A program made the position numbers and the translations under genes. This document shows positions 5,377 through 8,684 of a stretch of DNA of 8,684 nt, in pieces (the first letter of the stretch is position 1; each line of letters starts with the position of its first letter). Location of the stretch: NCBI GenBank assembly GCA_030038695.1, contig JASHSN010000626.1, positions 1-8,684 of the forward strand, in the 5' to 3' direction. Under the pieces are notes generated by a model. It saw only the letters and a list, made by a program, of their open reading frames with translations. It searched no databases and was not told the DNA's origin. Source of the DNA: Nitrososphaeraceae archaeon. Lineage in GTDB: Archaea; Thermoproteota; Nitrososphaeria; Nitrososphaerales; Nitrososphaeraceae.

Positions 5377-5548
5377 CTAGCGGTCTTTCAATAGGAGCAC
5401 ATTCCGGTAAGACTTAATCCACCGCGCCCCTTCTCGACAGAATTGACACAAGCAATTACTTCTTTTACGGCCCGAGTGATAGCGTTCCCAAACTTTTGCT
5501 ATCCATAATTGATACAAATTCCTCCTATGTTCACAATTATTTAAACAT
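5377..5548 (-). pseudogene. Possible small Cys-rich gene, perhaps frameshifted
   Basis: The minus strand is open through this region up to a TAG at 5377-5379. The encoded sequence looks protein-like: NLYQLWIAKVWERY, then a basic linker, then a metal-site-like CLCQFC, then REGARWIKSYRNVLLLKDR. Two more Cys lie upstream (CLNNC). In frame there is no ATG; a TTG at 5517 with AGGAGG just before it would give 46 residues. The ATG at 5548 lies about 29 bp from a TATA-like box, ideal for a leaderless gene, but is out of frame: it reads MFK then stop, and skipping one T would join it to the Cys frame. It is therefore either a short TTG-started gene or a one-base frameshifted pseudogene of about 55 residues. 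I do not recognise a family, and chance is not excluded. Confidence 0.35.
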
Positions 5549-5571
5549 ACACCTCCTCTTGCGTCGATATC

Positions 5572-5581
5572 TCTTAAATAG
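5572..5581 (+). promoter_or_regulatory. TATA box of the sulfatase gene, possibly bidirectional
   Basis: TCTTAAATAG is centred 25 bp before the sulfatase ATG at 5602, which predicts a leaderless mRNA. The element is roughly symmetric (TCT...AGA), and on the minus strand it reads CTATTTAAGA, 28-29 bp before an ATG at 5548. It could therefore serve both the sulfatase and the small minus-strand ORF. The 360 bp between the patatin and sulfatase starts hold nothing else I can identify. Confidence 0.6.
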
Positions 5582-5601
5582 AATATACTTGCATACGATT
5601 T

Positions 5602-7893
5602 ATGACTGAGTTCAAAGGGACTATCGGAAGTACATGGGAAGACTCAAAACCATGGTGGCCTCAACCTATTCGTGCGCCTGCTGACGCCCCAGACATTGTC
5701 TACATTATATTAGACGATGTAGGTTTCGGTTGGCTAAGTTGCTATGGCGGTCCTATAGATACTCCAAATATGGACAAACTTGCAACAAATGGCTTACGAT
5801 ACAACAACTGGCATACCACGGCGTTGTGTTCTCCTTCAAGAGCATGTCTATTGACAGGCCGCAACCATCACTCAGTTGGAATGGCTTCTATAACAGAGAT
5901 TGCTACAGGTTTCCCTGGATATAATGGCATAATGCCAAAAGAAAAGGCAACTATTGGAGCCATGTTGCGCCAATACGGCTATAACACTTACTGCGTTGGC
6001 AAATGGCACAATACACCAGATACTGATGTGGGACCAGAAGGACCATTCGATCGATGGCCAACAGGTGAGATGATGGGTTTTGACCGATTTTATGGATTTC
6101 TGGGAGGAGACTGCAATCAATGGTATCCTCCTCTGGTATGGGACAATCATCCTATGTTACCTCAAAAGACACCAGAGGAAGGATATCATCTAAGTGTTGA
6201 TTTGGTAGACAAGGCAATTTTGTTTCTGAGCAATCACGAGTCTGTCCACCCAGAGAAACCATGGCTTTTGTGGTTGGCTTTTGGTGCATGTCATGCACCA
6301 CATCATGTACCAAAGGAGTGGATTGACAAGTACAAGGGAAGATTTGACAAAGGATGGGACAAAGTCAGAGAAGAAACACTTGAAAGGCAAAAGAAGATGG
6401 GTATAGTTCCCAACAACACAGAACTAGCACCACCCAATGAAGGAGTACAAAAATGGGATGACTTGTCAGCTGACGAGAAGAGATTGTTTGCTCGAATGAT
6501 GGAATGCTATGCTGGATTTTTAAGCCATACTGATGATCAGATTGGACGGTTCATTGCATTTCTGGAAAAGATTGGTAAGTTAGAAAACACACTCGTGTTT
6601 GTCTGTTCTGACAATGGTGCAAGCGCAGAGGGAATGCTAACGGGTCTGTTTAATGAGGTAACCTTCTTCAACGGAGAACAAGAAGATATTGAAAAAAACC
6701 TGAAGAGAATAGAGGAGCTCGGTGGAACAAAGTGCTACAATCATTATCCTGCTGGTTGGGCTATGGCAGGTGATACTCCGTTTAAGTGGTACAAGCAATA
6801 CACCCACAACGGTGGTACAAGAGATCCTCTTATAGTACATTGGCCAAGAGGAATCAAGGACAAAGGCAAGGTACGCACTCAATTTCATCACATTATCGAT
6901 ATTGTTCCAACTATTTTGGAAGCCATAGGAGTTCAGCCGCCGTCCCACATAGGCGAATACACTCAAGCACCGATAGAAGGTGTTAGTATGCTTTACAGCT
7001 TCAACGATGCAAATGCTTCTACAAAAAAGCAGATACAATACTTTGAAATGCTTGGGAATAGAGGGATATGGTATAAGGGTTGGAAAGCAGTAACATATCA
7101 TGGAAGGCTCCCATGGGAAAGTAAATCAAAGTGGAGCTTTGACGAAGATAAATGGGAATTATATAACTTAGAGGAAGATATCTCAGAATGCCATGACTTG
7201 GCTGAAAAACATCCTGAAAAGCTCCAACATCTAGTGCAACTGTGGTGGGCTGAAGCAGGGAAGTATAATGTATTGCCATTAGATGATAGGCTCATGGAAC
7301 GTCTTATGGTCGTACGCGGAGGAGTTAAGGAACGAACCTCATATACCTATTATCCTGGTACTATAAGACTACCACCGCAGAGTCAACCGCATACAAAGAA
7401 CCGTTCACACCGTATTACTGCCGAAGTTGAGATTCCTGCTGATGGAAATGCTGAAGGTCCAATTTGCGCGTTAGGTGGACTTGGTGCGGGATGGACCTTG
7501 TACATAAAGGATCGTATACTGACATACTGCTTTAACTGCATGGGTGAACTTTACTACGTACGATCTGAAAAAGAGGTCCCTGCTGGAAAAAATGTGAAGC
7601 TTAGATTTGAATTTGAAAAGACAGGTAAGGAAAAGTTTGGAGCAGGTGGTATTGGTAGGCTATACATAGAAGATGAAAAAGTAGGTGAAGGTCAAATCCC
7701 TCGTACTGTTAAATTCGTGTATGCCAATTACGAAGGGTTTGATATAGGGATTGACACTGGCACGCCAGTAACTGACGAATATAAACCAGGCGCACGATTT
7801 ACAGGCAAGATTGAGAAAGTGATGATCGATCTTTTTGGCGAGCGACATATAGATCCTGAGGCAGAAATCAAAGCAGTCATGAAGAGCCAGTAA
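5602..7893 (+). CDS. Arylsulfatase, long form (type I, formylglycine-dependent)
   Basis: The product has 763 residues and hydrolyses sulfate esters. Asp38 and Asp39 (LDDVGFG) bind the calcium ion. Cys76 in CSPSRACLLTGR is the residue oxidised to formylglycine. GKWH has Lys134 and His136, HAPHH starts at His231, Asp337-Asn338 (SDNG) is the second metal pair, and Lys395 in TPFKWYK is a likely sulfate ligand. After the core, residues about 585-750 form a beta-rich domain (ALGGLGAGWTLYIKDR and FVYANYEGFDIGIDTGTPV) typical of the long arylsulfatases of mycobacteria and other bacteria, about 780 residues long. There is no signal peptide, so the enzyme is cytosolic. No formylglycine-generating enzyme or anSME lies in the window and one must be encoded elsewhere. 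It probably releases sulfate from aryl or alkyl esters; the substrate is unknown. The gene is monocistronic. The start is supported by a TATA box 25 bp upstream and by the family's N-terminal length. The family is certain; bacterial origin is inferred. Confidence 0.95.
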   Translation: MTEFKGTIGSTWEDSKPWWPQPIRAPADAPDIVYIILDDVGFGWLSCYGGPIDTPNMDKLATNGLRYNNWHTTALCSPSRACLLTGRNHHSVGMASITEIATGFPGYNGIMPKEKATIGAMLRQYGYNTYCVGKWHNTPDTDVGPEGPFDRWPTGEMMGFDRFYGFLGGDCNQWYPPLVWDNHPMLPQKTPEEGYHLSVDLVDKAILFLSNHESVHPEKPWLLWLAFGACHAPHHVPKEWIDKYKGRFDKGWDKVREETLERQKKMGIVPNNTELAPPNEGVQKWDDLSADEKRLFARMMECYAGFLSHTDDQIGRFIAFLEKIGKLENTLVFVCSDNGASAEGMLTGLFNEVTFFNGEQEDIEKNLKRIEELGGTKCYNHYPAGWAMAGDTPFKWYKQYTHNGGTRDPLIVHWPRGIKDKGKVRTQFHHIIDIVPTILEAIGVQPPSHIGEYTQAPIEGVSMLYSFNDANASTKKQIQYFEMLGNRGIWYKGWKAVTYHGRLPWESKSKWSFDEDKWELYNLEEDISECHDLAEKHPEKLQHLVQLWWAEAGKYNVLPLDDRLMERLMVVRGGVKERTSYTYYPGTIRLPPQSQPHTKNRSHRITAEVEIPADGNAEGPICALGGLGAGWTLYIKDRILTYCFNCMGELYYVRSEKEVPAGKNVKLRFEFEKTGKEKFGAGGIGRLYIEDEKVGEGQIPRTVKFVYANYEGFDIGIDTGTPVTDEYKPGARFTGKIEKVMIDLFGERHIDPEAEIKAVMKSQ

Positions 7894-8264
7894 CGACTTC
7901 TGGCTACTATTCTCCTCTATTTACACATTTTTCTACATATCCTTCCCTATTTACACCTCTAACGATTGCTGGTGGGTGTTGGTATTGCCCTTAGTGTTGG
8001 ACTTCCAAGTCGAAAAGTATCTCCTATGGAGTCTGCGACTGTAGTAGTCTATCTATGATACCTTTTTCGTGATGTTTTCATATACTGCGGAATAGAACGT
8101 CGTCGATGTTAATACGGGCTCCATGTCATGTACACGATAGTAAGGCTCTTGCAAAATACAGATGCGGTTGTTAAAAATCCTGGCGGATTAGTTTACAATG
8201 AGAATAGGTAGACAAGGGGGAATTCCCAAAACATTATACAATCATATGACTGGTACGAGGAACG
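7894..8264. other. Intergenic region downstream of the sulfatase
   Basis: These 371 bp hold no convincing gene. Just after the sulfatase stop is pyrimidine-rich DNA with CTATTTACAC repeated directly at 7917-7926 and 7947-7956 and a run of five T at 7928-7932, a plausible archaeal termination zone without a strong hairpin. A 31-codon open stretch at 7963-8058 (+), reading LLVGVGIALSVGLPS, lacks an upstream start and may be a gene remnant or chance. A perfect palindrome GGGAATTCCC lies at 8218-8227, about 40 bp before the module C TATA box. No tRNA or other RNA gene was seen. Confidence 0.5.
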
Positions 8265-8290
8265 TATATAGCTAAGGATGATTATACAAA
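8265..8290 (+). promoter_or_regulatory. Promoter of DUF2080-FUN14 module C
   Basis: TATATA at 8265-8270 is centred about 29 bp before the ATG at 8297, so the transcript should be leaderless or nearly so. The 26 bp are identical to 2424-2449 in front of module A, while the flanking sequences upstream are unrelated. The conserved block therefore begins at TATA and runs into the gene. Confidence 0.65.
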
Positions 8291-8296
8291 CGTATA

Positions 8297-8494
8297 ATGA
8301 AAGGTGACAGGAGCCCAAAAGCGAAGAGACGTTCGACACGTCATATATCAGAGATAACTGCGATTGCAAACGAATTTGGTAACTCTGCGAAAATCATTGT
8401 TCCTAGATCGTGGTTGGGTAAGAGGATCATAGCCTTTCTTCACTCAGAGTATATTTCAAAACATCCTGAGGAGCAAAAAGCAGATGAGTACTGA
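8297..8494 (+). CDS. DUF2080-like small basic protein (module C)
   Basis: The product has 65 residues and is nearly identical to the module A protein over residues 1-59; changes are N3G, K6S, S9A, S25N and L57P. The DUF2080 motif FGNSAKIIVPRSWLGKR is unchanged at 27-43, as is the basic KRRSTRH segment before it. The C-terminus differs (EEQKADEY), because the stop TGA lies 3 bp further downstream; the overlap with the FUN14 start is 11 bp (ATGAGTACTGA). Many third-position differences with few amino-acid changes suggest purifying selection, so the gene is probably functional. As in module A, DNA binding is inferred from the AbrB/SpoVT-like motif and not proven. Confidence 0.75.
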   Translation: MKGDRSPKAKRRSTRHISEITAIANEFGNSAKIIVPRSWLGKRIIAFLHSEYISKHPEEQKADEY

Positions 8495-8684
8495 ACCTCT
8501 ATTGCACATGTCTAGTATTATTCCATTTGCTGGTAGTGGTCTAGCTGGCTTTTTTATGGGGATGTTCCTCAGGAGAGCCCTCAAATACCTTGTAATCATT
8601 GTTGGCTCCTTCCTAGGAGCTGTCTTTCTTGTGATCCAATGGATGCAAGCGCATCAATATATCCACGGACAAGTTGACTGGAAT
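8484..8684 (+). CDS. FUN14-family small membrane protein (copy C, cut by window end)
   Basis: From the ATG at 8484, which lies inside the end of the DUF2080 gene, 67 residues are visible before the window ends. The FUN14 signature SSIIPFAGSGLAGFFMGMFL is followed by an RRALKY basic turn and a hydrophobic segment (VIIVGSFLGAVFLVIQ), then the start of the loop (VDWN matching VNWD of copies A and B). An insertion of two residues (HM) near the N-terminus sets it apart. Identity to copy A over the shared part is only about 53%, much lower than A to B (about 90%). It is thus a distinct paralogue within the same two-gene arrangement. Confidence 0.85.
   Translation, partial: MSTEPLLHMSSIIPFAGSGLAGFFMGMFLRRALKYLVIIVGSFLGAVFLVIQWMQAHQYIHGQVDWN

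Noticed and set aside
6637..7101. Minus-strand open frames within the sulfatase gene
   Set aside because: They are antisense to a well-conserved enzyme, have no promoter or start signal, and show no recognisable motifs.

Overview
The window looks like chromosomal DNA from an ammonia-oxidising archaeon (Nitrososphaeria/Thaumarchaeota, probably a soil Nitrososphaerales lineage). The reasons are small FUN14-family membrane proteins, a DUF2080-type small protein, the tail of a single C2H2 zinc-finger protein, and archaeal TATA boxes placed about 25-30 bp before start codons, which implies leaderless or very short-leader mRNAs. The assignment is inferred from gene content; there is no rRNA or other marker.

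Layout. 1-118: C-terminal end of a C2H2 zinc-finger protein. 192-878 (+) and 1003-2199 (-): two convergent genes for exported proteins, one with several N-glycosylation sequons and one a 398-residue Asn/Gly repeat protein (GNGGNGG type) with 12 cysteines. 2424-3768: a mosaic built from a two-gene module, a DUF2080-like small basic protein overlapping a FUN14 membrane protein. The first copy (A) is intact. The second FUN14 (B) is about 90% identical to the first, but its upstream partner is replaced by the first ~70 residues of an AAA+ ATPase fused to a DUF2080-like tail. B is followed by a small zinc-finger-like ORF whose end runs out of frame into a truncated DUF2080 remnant. 3784-5241 (-): patatin-like phospholipase. 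5377-5548 (-): possible small Cys-rich gene, perhaps frameshifted, sharing a TATA region with the next gene. 5602-7893 (+): long-form arylsulfatase without a signal peptide. 7894-8264: mostly empty intergenic DNA. 8265-8684: another DUF2080-FUN14 module (C), with FUN14 cut by the window end.

How the parts relate. The recurring theme is the DUF2080-FUN14 pair: a small putative DNA-binding protein whose stop codon overlaps the ATG of a small membrane protein, driven by a conserved 26-bp TATA-to-start segment. The sequence shows two complete promoters, three FUN14 genes and four DUF2080 loci (two intact, one tail, one 5' fragment), so the unit has been duplicated and rearranged locally. The patatin and sulfatase look like independent metabolic genes of bacterial-type families; nothing visible ties them functionally to the module.
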